From the NCBI RefSeq assembly GCF_006438785.1, contig NZ_RCZB01000006.1, positions 62,001 through 126,000 on the forward strand: DNA of 64,000 nucleotides. Direction: 5' to 3'. This stretch comes from Rhodanobacter glycinis (GTDB taxonomy: Bacteria; Pseudomonadota; Gammaproteobacteria; Xanthomonadales; Rhodanobacteraceae). Positions 45,845 through 54,440 of the stretch are shown here, in pieces; position 1 is the stretch's first letter; every line of letters starts with the position of its first letter. The notes beneath the pieces were generated by a model, which saw only the letters and a list, made by a program, of their open reading frames with translations, was not told the DNA's origin and searched no databases. The translations under genes were made by a program, and so were the position numbers.

Positions 45845-46708
45845 ATGGCTGGGAAATTTGCACGCAGTTGGGCCTTGATGAAGGCGAGTGCGACGGTATT
45901 GCGCTCGGACAAGTCATTGCTGGTCTTTCCGTTGCTGTCGGGGTTGTGCACGCTGCTGGTGGCGGCGAGCTTCCTGATCCCGCTCGCGGTGATGGTGATC
46001 GGTGGCGAGCATGCCGGGCAGGATTTCCATCAACGCATGTCGGCGGGTACGTATCTGCTGATGTTCGCGTTCTATCTGGTGCAGTACTTCGTGATCATCT
46101 TCTTCCAGACCGCGCTGACCGGCGTGGCGCTGATGCATCTGCGTGGCGAACCGACCAGCGTGGCAGCGGGGTTTGCGCTGGCGCGTTCACGGTTGCCGCA
46201 CATCTTTGGCTACGCGCTGATTGCGGCCACCGTCGGCCTGGTGCTGCGGATGGTGCAGGAACGCCTAGGCCTGATCGGCCGGCTGGTAGTCGGCTTCCTC
46301 GGACTGGCGTGGACCGTGGCGACGTTTCTGGTGGTGCCGATCCTGGCCAGCCAGGATGTGGGTCCGGTCGATGCGGTCAAGCGCAGCGTGGAGCTGCTCA
46401 AGCGCAGCTGGGGCGAGAACCTGATCGGCAACGGTGGCATCGGCGTGGTGTTCGGTTTGCTGATGCTCGTGGCCGTGCTGGCAGGCGCGGTGCTGATCGG
46501 CGGCGCGTTCGCGCTGCAGTCGGTCGTGGCGATCGTGCTGGCGGTGACCTTGGTGGTGCTGGGATTCATCCTGCTTGGCCTGATCCAGTCGTCGCTGCAG
46601 GGCATCTACGCGGCCGCGCTGTATCGTTACGCGGAATCGGGCGAGGCCAGTGTCGGTTTCGATCAGGCGTTGCTGGAACAGGCGTTCCGCAGCAAGCAGA
46701 AGAAGTGA
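45845..46708 (+). CDS. DUF6159-like integral membrane protein
   Basis: A 287-residue polytopic inner-membrane protein of unknown function with hydrophobic segments near residues 26-48, 72-98, 117-140, 145-166 and two in 203-255. The start motif FARSWALMKASATVLRSDKSLLVFPLLSG and the middle RSVELLKRSWGENLIGNGGIGVVFG are typical of the DUF6159 group. GGGGG lies 7 bases upstream of the ATG. It sits between the folate genes and the pteridine reductase gene but nothing ties it to folate metabolism. Confidence 0.85.
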   Translation: MAGKFARSWALMKASATVLRSDKSLLVFPLLSGLCTLLVAASFLIPLAVMVIGGEHAGQDFHQRMSAGTYLLMFAFYLVQYFVIIFFQTALTGVALMHLRGEPTSVAAGFALARSRLPHIFGYALIAATVGLVLRMVQERLGLIGRLVVGFLGLAWTVATFLVVPILASQDVGPVDAVKRSVELLKRSWGENLIGNGGIGVVFGLLMLVAVLAGAVLIGGAFALQSVVAIVLAVTLVVLGFILLGLIQSSLQGIYAAALYRYAESGEASVGFDQALLEQAFRSKQKK

Positions 46709-46742
46709 CCTGATGGACTGCCTCCCCGTGCAGGGGAGACAG

Positions 46743-47489
46743 TCACACCGACAGCGTGCGCCCGCCGTCGATGCGGATGATCTGACCGGTGACGAACGGC
46801 GCATCGCGCAGCAGCCACAACACCGCGCCGGCCACATCGTCCGGCGTGCCTGCGCGTTGCAGCGGCGTGCGCGTCAGCATCGCCTGCTGGTCGGCATATG
46901 GCTTGCCGTCGCTGGGCCACATCACGGCGCCGGGAGCTACACCGTTGACGCGTATGTCCGGACCCAGGTCCAGCGCGAGTGAGCGGGTCATCGCGGCGAG
47001 CGCCGCCTTGGCCATGCAATACAACGGGTGTTCCGCCAGTGGTCGTTCGGCGTAGATGTCGATCATGTTGACGATGCCGCCGCGCGTTTCGCGCAGGGCC
47101 GGAATCGCCGCCTGGCTGAGGAAGAACGGTGCCTGCGCGTTGGAGGCGAACAGCTCGTTCCATTGTTGCGTTGTCGCGGTGCCCAGCGGCGTGGGATAGA
47201 ACGCCGAGGCATTGTTGACCAGTGCATCGAGCCGGCCATAGTGCGCCAGCAGCTGCTCGATCATGACCGGCAGCGACGCCAGCTCGGCCAGTTCGGCCTG
47301 CAGCAGCAAGGTACTGCCGCTGCGTTGCTGCTCCAGTTCGTCGGCCAGCGTGCGCGCGTCGTCGATGGAACGCCGGTAGTGCAATGCCAGGTCGTAGCCG
47401 GCTGCATGCAACGTGTGTGCTATCACCGCGCCGACGCGGCGACCGGCACCGGTGATCAGCGCGACGGGTCGATCATGGCGTGGCTTCAT
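46743..47489 (-). CDS. folM: Pteridine reductase (FolM-like SDR)
   Basis: NADPH-dependent short-chain reductase acting on dihydropterins or dihydrofolate. The 248-residue Rossmann protein has ALITGAGRRVGAVIAHTLH, in which the Arg of TGxxxRxG is characteristic of pteridine reductases, LVNNASAFYPTPLG, the catalytic Asp/Tyr/Lys line MIDIYAERPLAEHPLYCMAKAAL, and the C-terminal RIDGGRTLSV. The location near folB-folK supports the pterin assignment. Convergent with the DUF6159-like gene. Confidence 0.9.
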   Translation of the reverse strand: MKPRHDRPVALITGAGRRVGAVIAHTLHAAGYDLALHYRRSIDDARTLADELEQQRSGSTLLLQAELAELASLPVMIEQLLAHYGRLDALVNNASAFYPTPLGTATTQQWNELFASNAQAPFFLSQAAIPALRETRGGIVNMIDIYAERPLAEHPLYCMAKAALAAMTRSLALDLGPDIRVNGVAPGAVMWPSDGKPYADQQAMLTRTPLQRAGTPDDVAGAVLWLLRDAPFVTGQIIRIDGGRTLSV

Positions 47490-47561
47490 GCGTCGGTTCC
47501 TGCGGCGGTCCAGCGGACAGCTTGCCGCAAAGCATGCAGTGCGTCATCCGCTGGCGAGCGA

Positions 47562-48344
47562 TCAGTCCGACTTCGGCTTGCGCGGTTTCCTGCTCGCGGC
47601 CTTGCGCGCGGCATGGGCCACCTTGCGAGCGGCGTCGGTTGTCGCCTTGTCCACCAGTTTGTCCATTGCACGACGCACCGGCGACGCTTTCTTGCGCGGT
47701 GCCGGTTTGACGGTTTCCGTGGCAACCTCATCGCCCTCGTCGGTCATCACGACATCGCCACTGAACAGCGCGATCGCGGTACTGGCGACTTGCCCGGTGT
47801 CGTAATACGCGTAGGCGCCGACGCCGAGTGCGCCGATCACCGGCAGCCAGCGCGATAGACCTTCGCTCACCGTTCGCTGGGTCAATTTCACACCGACCTG
47901 TTTCGCCACGCGCTGTGCGACGCCGTAGGACATGCGGCGGAACACCAATCGATCGCCCATCTGCACGACCAGGTCGCGGAACGCCTGTGCGGCGGTGTGG
48001 CGAAACAGGCACCACAGCATCTGTTCGCGACCGAGGGTGTGATTGCGGCCGTAGGCGGCGGCAATGTCGCTGACCATCTGACCCTGGATCTTCCAGATCG
48101 CGATTAGCTCCGGCAACAGGGTCAACCAGCCCAGCGGTCCCGGCGGCAGCGCCAGCGAACCGGCGGTGAGTGCGGCGCGCTGTGCCGCGCGATTGGCCAA
48201 TCGGCGTGCCTCGCTGGCGGGATCGTTGCTGCTGCCGACCTTGCTGTCCGGCACCTTGCTGACGAAATCGAGGATCGCCTGGGTCACCCGGTTGTGCTCG
48301 ACCGGTGCGATGACGGCCGGAACGTGCTCGCTGTGCTTGGCCAT
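47562..48344 (-). CDS. EcsC family protein with basic tail
   Basis: A 260-residue protein with an EcsC domain over about residues 15-190 (LANRAAQRAALTAGSLALPPGPLGWLTLLPELIAIWKIQGQMVSDIAAAYG; LPVIGALGVGAYAYYDTGQVASTAIALF), with amphipathic or membrane-inserting helices. The last 50 residues are very rich in Lys, Arg and Ala (RKKASPVRRAMDKLVDKA...ARKAASRKPRKPKSD), like the AlgP/histone-H1-like tails of other proteobacterial proteins. The function of stand-alone EcsC proteins is unknown. It lies 73 bases upstream of folM on the same strand. Confidence 0.88.
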   Translation of the reverse strand: MAKHSEHVPAVIAPVEHNRVTQAILDFVSKVPDSKVGSSNDPASEARRLANRAAQRAALTAGSLALPPGPLGWLTLLPELIAIWKIQGQMVSDIAAAYGRNHTLGREQMLWCLFRHTAAQAFRDLVVQMGDRLVFRRMSYGVAQRVAKQVGVKLTQRTVSEGLSRWLPVIGALGVGAYAYYDTGQVASTAIALFSGDVVMTDEGDEVATETVKPAPRKKASPVRRAMDKLVDKATTDAARKVAHAARKAASRKPRKPKSD

Positions 48345-48498
48345 GCGCTGCTCCGTGGATCGCCGCCGCGAACCGGCGTGTGTTCCTGCAGTTTAGATGA
48401 GCCATGTGAAGCCGACCTCAATGGCTGGCGCAGGCCCGTCGGCAGCGGGTTTCACCTCGAGCATGACTTCCGGCGCTGGTGCGTGGGACGAATGATTA

Positions 48499-48516
48499 GT
48501 AATGTTATAACATTAC
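48499..48516. promoter_or_regulatory. Perfect 18-base palindrome, candidate Zur box
   Basis: GTAATGTTATAACATTAC is a perfect palindrome 38 bases before the TonB-receptor ATG. Its core ATGTTATAACAT resembles the TGTTATA-TATAACA pattern of proteobacterial Zur operators and overlaps a plausible -10 region. Regulator identity is inference from motif similarity recalled from memory. Confidence 0.6.
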
Positions 48517-48554
48517 ATAAACTACCTCCCCATCGTCCCTTGCTGGAGCCACTG

Positions 48555-50726
48555 ATGAAGCTGACCCTGCTCGCCCTGAGTCTTGCCGCTGCGCTGGCCG
48601 CGACCACCGTTCAAGCCACCGATACACCGGTGGCGACAGCCGCTGCCGTCACCGGCATGGATGTTCCGGCGGACAGCGGCACCGGCGACGATCAGCCCGT
48701 GACCAAGAATCTGAGCGCGATCGACGTATCCGCCAAGTTGGACCAGGCGCGCAACGCGCTGTCGCCGGACACCGGCAGCAGCCAGTACGTGATCGACCAC
48801 AAAGCCATCACGCAACTGCCGCTGGGCGCCTCGACACCCATGAACCAGGTGCTGCTGCAGGCACCCGGTGTGGTGCAGGATTCCTACGGCGGCCTGCATG
48901 TGCGCGGCGACCACGCGAACCTGCAATACCGCATCAATGGTGTGATCATTCCCGAGTCGATCGGCGGCTTCGGGCAAAGTCTCGATGCGCGCATGATCGA
49001 TAACGTGAAACTGCTCGATGGCGCGCTGCCGGCCCAGTACGGTTTGCGTACAGCGGCCGTGGTCGACATCACCACCAAGAGCGGCCATGACCTCGGCAAT
49101 GGCGGCAGCGTCGGCATTACCAGTGGCTCGTTCGGCGCGCTCAATCCGAATGCGTCGATCTGGGGTAGCGACGATCGCTGGAGTTACTTCCTCACCGCCA
49201 ATTATCTGGAAAGCGACGCTGGCATCGAGAACCCGACGGCCAGCAGGAAACCGAACCACGATCACACCAATCAGGTGAAAAGCTTCGGCGACATCAGCTA
49301 TCTGATCAACGACGACACCCGTTTGAGCTTGCTGTTCGGCATGGCCAACAACCGCTTCCAGATTCCCAATAATCCGGGCCAGACACCGCAGTTCGGCTAC
49401 CTCGACACGGTCGACTTCAACTCCGCCGACCTGAACTCGAATCAGCGCGAGAACACCCGCTTCGGCGTGCTGGCGCTGCAGGGCAAGCTGGGCCAGACCG
49501 ACTACCAGGTGTCGGTAGGCCAGCGTTACAGCAGCGTCGCCTACGCGCCCGACGAGATCGGTGAGCTGATGTTCAACGGCGTCGCCTCGAACGTCACCCG
49601 CGGCAATCGCGCCAGCACGGTGCAGGCGGATTTCGCCACGCCGATGGGCGGCAGCCACACCTTGCGCTACGGCATTTACGGCAGCTTCGAACGCGCCGCC
49701 AGCGGCAACGATGCATGGGTGTTCCCGGCCAATGCCGATGGCAAGCAGACCGGCACCACACCGATCAACATCTTCGACAACAACCGCCTCACCGCGAAGA
49801 CCTGGTCGGCCTATGTGCAGGACGAATGGAGCATCGGCGACAAGTGGACGCTGAACTACGGCCTGCGCGGTGACCAGTACCAGCTGGCGCGCACCGAAAG
49901 CCAGCTGAGCCCGCGTCTCGGTCTGGTCTGGCAGGCGACCGACAGCACCACCGTGCACGCCGGTTATTCGCGCTACTTCACGCCGCCGGCGACCGAGATG
50001 ATCGCCAGCGCCAATATCGCCAAATTCGACGGCACCACCAATGCGGTGTCGGACATGGGCAACAACACGCCGCTGGCCGAGCGTTCGGACTACTTCGATG
50101 CCGGCATCTCGCAGAGCCTAGGCTCTGCCTGGACGGTCGGCGTGGATGCCTACTACCGCAAGGTGCGGCGTCTGCAGGACGAGGGTCAGTTCGGCTCGGC
50201 GCTGGTCTACTCCACCTTCAACTACGCGCAGGGCCGCGTGAAAGGGCTGGAGTTCACTGCCAACTATGCGCAGGGCCCGTTGTCGGCCTACTTCAACGCG
50301 TCGATCGGCAAGGCCATCGGCGAGCGCATCATTACCAGCCAGTACAACTTCGCTCCGGAGGACCTGGCCTATATCCAGAACCATTACATCTTCCTCGACC
50401 ACGACCAGAAACTGACTTCGTCCGGCGGCATCAACTATGCGCTGGACAGCAACACCAGGCTCGGTGCCGATTTCCTGTTTGGCAGTGGTCTGCGCAAGGA
50501 CGGCGCGGTGCCGAACGGTGCCTCGCTGCCGGCGTACTTCCAGCTGAATCTCAACCTGTCGCACGACTTCGCCTTCGACCGTTTCGGCAAGCTGCACACC
50601 CAGCTGGCCGTACTCAACGTGCTCGATCGCAGCTACGAGCTTCGCGATGGCAGCGGCATCGGCGTCGGCGCGCCGCAGTTCGGTCCGCGTCGCGGTGTAT
50701 ACCTGAGCGTGCAGAAGGATTTCTGA
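48555..50726 (+). CDS. TonB-dependent outer-membrane receptor, possibly zinc-related
   Basis: A 723-residue receptor with signal peptide MKLTLLALSLAAALAATTVQA, a plug domain (about 50-180: LPLGASTPMNQVLLQAPGVVQDSYGGLHVRGDHANLQYRINGVIIPESIGGFGQSLDARMIDNVKLLDGALPAQYGLRTAAVVDITTKSG) and a 22-strand-type barrel ending RGVYLSVQKDF with terminal Phe. The ligand is unknown. A candidate Zur operator immediately upstream suggests zinc or a zinc chelate; a His/Asp pair occurs in extracellular-type segments (PNHDHTNQ, FLDHDQK). The translation start is chosen for the signal peptide, with GGAG upstream. Confidence 0.93.
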   Translation: MKLTLLALSLAAALAATTVQATDTPVATAAAVTGMDVPADSGTGDDQPVTKNLSAIDVSAKLDQARNALSPDTGSSQYVIDHKAITQLPLGASTPMNQVLLQAPGVVQDSYGGLHVRGDHANLQYRINGVIIPESIGGFGQSLDARMIDNVKLLDGALPAQYGLRTAAVVDITTKSGHDLGNGGSVGITSGSFGALNPNASIWGSDDRWSYFLTANYLESDAGIENPTASRKPNHDHTNQVKSFGDISYLINDDTRLSLLFGMANNRFQIPNNPGQTPQFGYLDTVDFNSADLNSNQRENTRFGVLALQGKLGQTDYQVSVGQRYSSVAYAPDEIGELMFNGVASNVTRGNRASTVQADFATPMGGSHTLRYGIYGSFERAASGNDAWVFPANADGKQTGTTPINIFDNNRLTAKTWSAYVQDEWSIGDKWTLNYGLRGDQYQLARTESQLSPRLGLVWQATDSTTVHAGYSRYFTPPATEMIASANIAKFDGTTNAVSDMGNNTPLAERSDYFDAGISQSLGSAWTVGVDAYYRKVRRLQDEGQFGSALVYSTFNYAQGRVKGLEFTANYAQGPLSAYFNASIGKAIGERIITSQYNFAPEDLAYIQNHYIFLDHDQKLTSSGGINYALDSNTRLGADFLFGSGLRKDGAVPNGASLPAYFQLNLNLSHDFAFDRFGKLHTQLAVLNVLDRSYELRDGSGIGVGAPQFGPRRGVYLSVQKDF

Positions 50727-50739
50727 AGGCGCGACTCCT

Positions 50740-50761
50740 CCTTCTCCCATGGGGGAGAAGG
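50740..50761 (+). terminator. Hairpin after the receptor gene, repeat-derived
   Basis: CCTTCTCCC (50740-50748) pairs with GGGAGAAGG (50753-50761) around ATGG, 13 bases after the receptor stop. The following GTTGGGATGAGGG matches the signature of the element inside hrpB, so this terminator-like hairpin seems to derive from the same repeat family. Confidence 0.6.
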
Positions 50762-50874
50762 TTGGGATGAGGGGCGGGCGCTCGCCTGGAGCTCAACCAA
50801 AGCGCCTTCGCGAGCAACCCGTCCAAATACCATCCGTTATGCTTGCCGCGCTTCTTTCACTACCGGCAAGACCG

Positions 50875-52068
50875 ATGCCATCGCGACTCCCCGAACCCGG
50901 CGCCGACGAGCGCGCGCATTCCGATCACCTGCTGCAATTGCTGCGTGAGCTGATCGCCTCGCACGGGCCGTTGCCGTTTTCGCAATACATGGAGCGTTGC
51001 CTGTACGCACCGGGGCTGGGTTACTACAGCGCCGGCCGCACCAAGTTCGGTGCGGCCGGCGACTTCGTCACCGCACCGGAGCTGGGCGAATTGTTCGCGC
51101 AATGCGTGATCAATGCCGTACAGCCGACCCTGGCGATGCTGGGCGACGACGCGGATTTTCTGGAGCTGGGCGGTGGCAGTGGCGCGTTCGCCGAGGCGGC
51201 GCTCAAGGCGCTGGCGGCCGGTGGCACGCTGCCGCGGCAGTATCTGATTCTCGAACCCAGCGCCGACCTGCGCGAGCGTCAGCGCGAACGGCTGCACGCG
51301 AATCTCCCAGTCGAACTCAACGCCCGCGTGCAGTGGCTGGATCGTCCGCCCGAGCAGGACTGGCGTGGCGTGCTGTTCGCGAACGAGGTGATCGATGCGC
51401 TGCCGGCCACGCGCTTCGCGATGCGCGCCGGCGAAGTCTACGAGGAGTATGTGGCGCTGGATGGCGAAGGTCGCCTGATGCGCATCGATCGCCCGGCCGA
51501 TGCGCTGGTAGCCGGCGCGGTGCGTCATGTCGAACGCGACCTCGGCACCGACTTTACCGATGGCTATCGCTCGGAAGTCCTGCCACAGCTCCCGTACTGG
51601 ATCCAGGCGGTGGCTGGATCACTGACCGCCGGGCTGATGCTGTTCGTCGACTACGGCTATGTGCGCCGCGAGTTCTATCTGCCCGAGCGCGACGATGGCA
51701 CGCTGATGGCGCATTACCGGCATCACGCGCACAACGATCCGTTGTACCTGCCAGGCTTGAACGACCTCACTGCCTCGGTCGATTTCACCGCGCTGGCCGA
51801 AGCGGGCAACAGCGCCGGCTTCGGCGTGGCGGCCTATCTGCCGCAGGCACAGTTCCTGATCGGCGCCGGCCTGCAGGACATCTTCGAAAGCGAGCAGGCG
51901 AAGATCACCGACGAACACGGCCGCTATCGGCTGGCGCAACAGGTGAAGAAGCTGATGCTGCCCGATCAGATGGGCGAACGCTTCCAGGCGATGCTGCTGG
52001 CGCGTGGTCTCGATGCGCTGGCCCTGCCGGCCGACCTGCTCGCCGCCGACCAGGGTGGGAGGCTCTGA
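50875..52068 (+). CDS. MidA/NDUFAF7-type SAM-dependent methyltransferase
   Basis: A 397-residue class I methyltransferase of the COG1565/MidA family, whose mitochondrial relatives methylate an Arg of complex I subunit NDUFS2. Features: GPLPFSQYMERCLYAPGLGYYSAGRTKFGAAGDFVTAPELGELF, the SAM loop FLELGGGSGAFAEAALKAL, LFANEVIDALPATRF, LMLFVDYGYVRREFYLPERDDGTLMAHYRHHAHNDPL and GLNDLTASVDFTALAE, which is close to the family consensus. Some xanthomonads group this gene with folate genes, from memory. The target in bacteria is not established. Confidence 0.92.
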   Translation: MPSRLPEPGADERAHSDHLLQLLRELIASHGPLPFSQYMERCLYAPGLGYYSAGRTKFGAAGDFVTAPELGELFAQCVINAVQPTLAMLGDDADFLELGGGSGAFAEAALKALAAGGTLPRQYLILEPSADLRERQRERLHANLPVELNARVQWLDRPPEQDWRGVLFANEVIDALPATRFAMRAGEVYEEYVALDGEGRLMRIDRPADALVAGAVRHVERDLGTDFTDGYRSEVLPQLPYWIQAVAGSLTAGLMLFVDYGYVRREFYLPERDDGTLMAHYRHHAHNDPLYLPGLNDLTASVDFTALAEAGNSAGFGVAAYLPQAQFLIGAGLQDIFESEQAKITDEHGRYRLAQQVKKLMLPDQMGERFQAMLLARGLDALALPADLLAADQGGRL

Positions 52069-52102
52069 TCCAGCCGTCCAGACGTCTGTTCTGATCCATC
52101 GA

Positions 52103-52125
52103 CCGGGCGGCCGCTCGCCGCCCGG
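52103..52125. terminator. Terminator hairpin between convergent genes
   Basis: A perfect 9-base stem CCGGGCGGC/GCCGCCCGG with loop CGCTC lies between the methyltransferase gene and the convergent LtaS-like gene, suited to ending transcription from both sides. Confidence 0.65.
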
Positions 52126-52144
52126 GCCTGGCGACGAGGTCGGT

Positions 52145-54373
52145 CTATGGCAGGCGCGCGGGGGTTGGCGCCGATGTTGCCGGAGCTGCGACCGGGCCGC
52201 TGTCGGCCGGCGCCGCGGCGGAACCGGCCGGGGTCGGGTCGGTGGCCGGCAGCGGCGATACTGGCGTGCTGTCGTCCTTGCGACGGGCCAGCTCGCCGTG
52301 CTTGAACAGGTTGGCGGCCACCTGGTAATAGGCCACCGCATCGTCCACCAGCGACTGGTCCACCGTCTTCACCGCGGCGGCATCACCGGTGACGAAATTG
52401 GGCGTGAGCTGCTCCAGCTTCTGCTGCGGTTCCAGCGCCGTGAGCACGTTGCCGCGCAGGTAGCCGAGCTTCTCGTAGGTCGCCGGAAACGCGCGCTCGC
52501 GACCGGGCTCGAGCTGGAACACGTCATAGCCGAAGAAGCGGCTGCGATAGCTGAAGTTGAGCAGGCCCAGCAGGGTCGGAGGGATGTCGATCTGGGCGGT
52601 CAGCCGCTCGACCTTCTGCGGCTTGAAGTGTGCCGGGGCATAGATCCACAGCGGGATGTGGTAGCGGTTGATCGGGATGCTCGCCTTGCCCGCGCTGGCG
52701 GCATCGTGGTCGGCGGTGATCACGAAGACGGTGTCCCTGAAGTACGGCTTGGCGCTGGCGCGCTTCAGGAAGTCGCCGATCGACCAGTCCGTGTACGCCA
52801 CCGCGCCGGCACGCGAGCCCTGCGGGAACGCCACCCGCCCTTCCGGGAAGGTGTACGGGCGGTGGTTGGAGGTGGTCATGATATGCAGGAAGAACGGCTT
52901 GCCCTGGGCATGGATCGCGTCCATCTGGCCCAGCGCCAGCGTGTACAGGTCCTCGTCCGCCACGCCCCATACGTTCTCGTGGTGGATGGTGGCGCTCTTG
53001 GGGATGTCCTTGCGGTCCACCGCGGCATAGCCGTTGTGGCTGAAGAAGTAATTCATGTTGTCGAAGTAGCCGTAGCCGCCGTAGACAAACTCCGAGGCGT
53101 AGCCACGGTCGTTGAAAATGCTGGCCAGCGAGAACAGGTTCTCGTTGTTCTGCATCTTCAGCACCGAGTCGCCCGGCGTCGGTGGGATCGACAGCGAAAG
53201 TGCTTCCAGGCCGCGCACGGTGCGCGTCCCGTTGGCATACGTGTTCTCGAAAAACAGGCTCTGGTCCGACAGCGCATCGAGCTGCGGGGTGAGCTTTTCG
53301 CGGTTGCCGAATACGCCAAGATAGTCGGCCGACAGGCTCTCCACGCTGATCAGCACCACGTTGAGGTGCTGCTCCGGGCCGGGGTGGCGGATCGCGCGGG
53401 TGAGGTCGCGCGGATCGTCGCTCACATAGGTGGCGTCGGGCGTCTTCAGCAGCGTGCGCACGCGGGCATAGGCCTCGGCCTCGGGCAGGGTGCGGTAGAA
53501 CTTGGCGTAGTCCAGGTGGCCGGAGCGGAACGCGGCAAAGAACTGGAAGATGCCGTTGCCGGCCAGCTCGTTGACGTAGTTGTTGCTGGTGCGCTCCTTC
53601 ATGTCGCCGGTGACGCCGGCGGTTACCGCCACGGTGAGCACCAGCCATGCCAGCGCCAGCATGCTGCGCTGGCCGAAACCGGTGCCGCCGTCGTTGCCGC
53701 GCAGGTAGCGGCGACTGAGCCATACCAGCAGCACCGTCAGCGCCGCCAGCAGGGCCAGCCAGGTACCGATCGGATACGACTCGCGGATATTGCCGATCAC
53801 CTCGGTGGTGTACACGAGGTAGTCCACCGCGATGAAGTTGAAGCGCACGCCGAACTCTTCCCAGAACACCAGCTCCGAGGCGGCCACGAACAGCAGGCCG
53901 AACAGCAGCGCCAGCGACAGCCCGAGCAGATAGGCGCGGCCGCTGCGGCGGTTGTAGGCCAGCGCGGGCAGCGGCAGCAGGTACAGCACCACGATCGCCA
54001 GTGGCCACACCTCGTGCAGGCTGGCCTGCCAGATCCAGTGCAGCACGCCCCAGCACAGCGCAAAGCCGCCCAGCAGCGCAGCGATCCATGCCAGCCAGCG
54101 CCCGGCGTTGCGCACGGCGGGCCGATGGGTCGGCACGAGCCACAGAAACAGCACCATCGGCCAGGCCACGTAGACGAAGGTGGCCAGGTCGAACAGCGCG
54201 CCCGCGCCGAATGCATACAGCCAGTGCAGCGGCTTGGGCGCTACCCCGCTGCCGGTCATCACCAGCAGTGCAATGCGCGTGGCCACGCCAATCAGCAGGT
54301 AGCTGACGGCCAGCCAGACGAGGGGACGCAGGCGCTGGCGCAGCGGCGAGGGCGTTTGAAAGGTGAGGGACAA
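52145..54373 (-). CDS. LtaS/OpgB-like membrane sulfatase-fold enzyme
   Basis: A polytopic protein of the LTA synthase/phosphoglycerol transferase family, about 742 residues. Five membrane segments occupy roughly residues 18-235, followed by a periplasmic alkaline-phosphatase-fold domain (VVLISVESLSADYLGVFG, then NGTRTVRGLEAL with likely nucleophile Thr383, NNENLFSLASIF, HIMTTSNHRPYTFPEG, VFVITADHDA). A low-complexity Ala/Pro tail of about 40 residues ends it. It may transfer phosphoglycerol or phosphoethanolamine to periplasmic glucans or lipids; the substrate is not shown. The chosen TTG start has GGAG 6 bases upstream; TTG at 54397 is an alternative. The cca gene is 67 bases upstream. Confidence 0.9.
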   Translation of the reverse strand: MSLTFQTPSPLRQRLRPLVWLAVSYLLIGVATRIALLVMTGSGVAPKPLHWLYAFGAGALFDLATFVYVAWPMVLFLWLVPTHRPAVRNAGRWLAWIAALLGGFALCWGVLHWIWQASLHEVWPLAIVVLYLLPLPALAYNRRSGRAYLLGLSLALLFGLLFVAASELVFWEEFGVRFNFIAVDYLVYTTEVIGNIRESYPIGTWLALLAALTVLLVWLSRRYLRGNDGGTGFGQRSMLALAWLVLTVAVTAGVTGDMKERTSNNYVNELAGNGIFQFFAAFRSGHLDYAKFYRTLPEAEAYARVRTLLKTPDATYVSDDPRDLTRAIRHPGPEQHLNVVLISVESLSADYLGVFGNREKLTPQLDALSDQSLFFENTYANGTRTVRGLEALSLSIPPTPGDSVLKMQNNENLFSLASIFNDRGYASEFVYGGYGYFDNMNYFFSHNGYAAVDRKDIPKSATIHHENVWGVADEDLYTLALGQMDAIHAQGKPFFLHIMTTSNHRPYTFPEGRVAFPQGSRAGAVAYTDWSIGDFLKRASAKPYFRDTVFVITADHDAASAGKASIPINRYHIPLWIYAPAHFKPQKVERLTAQIDIPPTLLGLLNFSYRSRFFGYDVFQLEPGRERAFPATYEKLGYLRGNVLTALEPQQKLEQLTPNFVTGDAAAVKTVDQSLVDDAVAYYQVAANLFKHGELARRKDDSTPVSPLPATDPTPAGSAAAPADSGPVAAPATSAPTPARLP

Positions 54374-54440
54374 GGGAGGCTCCGGCAGGGCGGTCAAGGA
54401 CGCAGTCGCGGCAGCGAGCGCGTCATGGCAGTTCGAGTGC

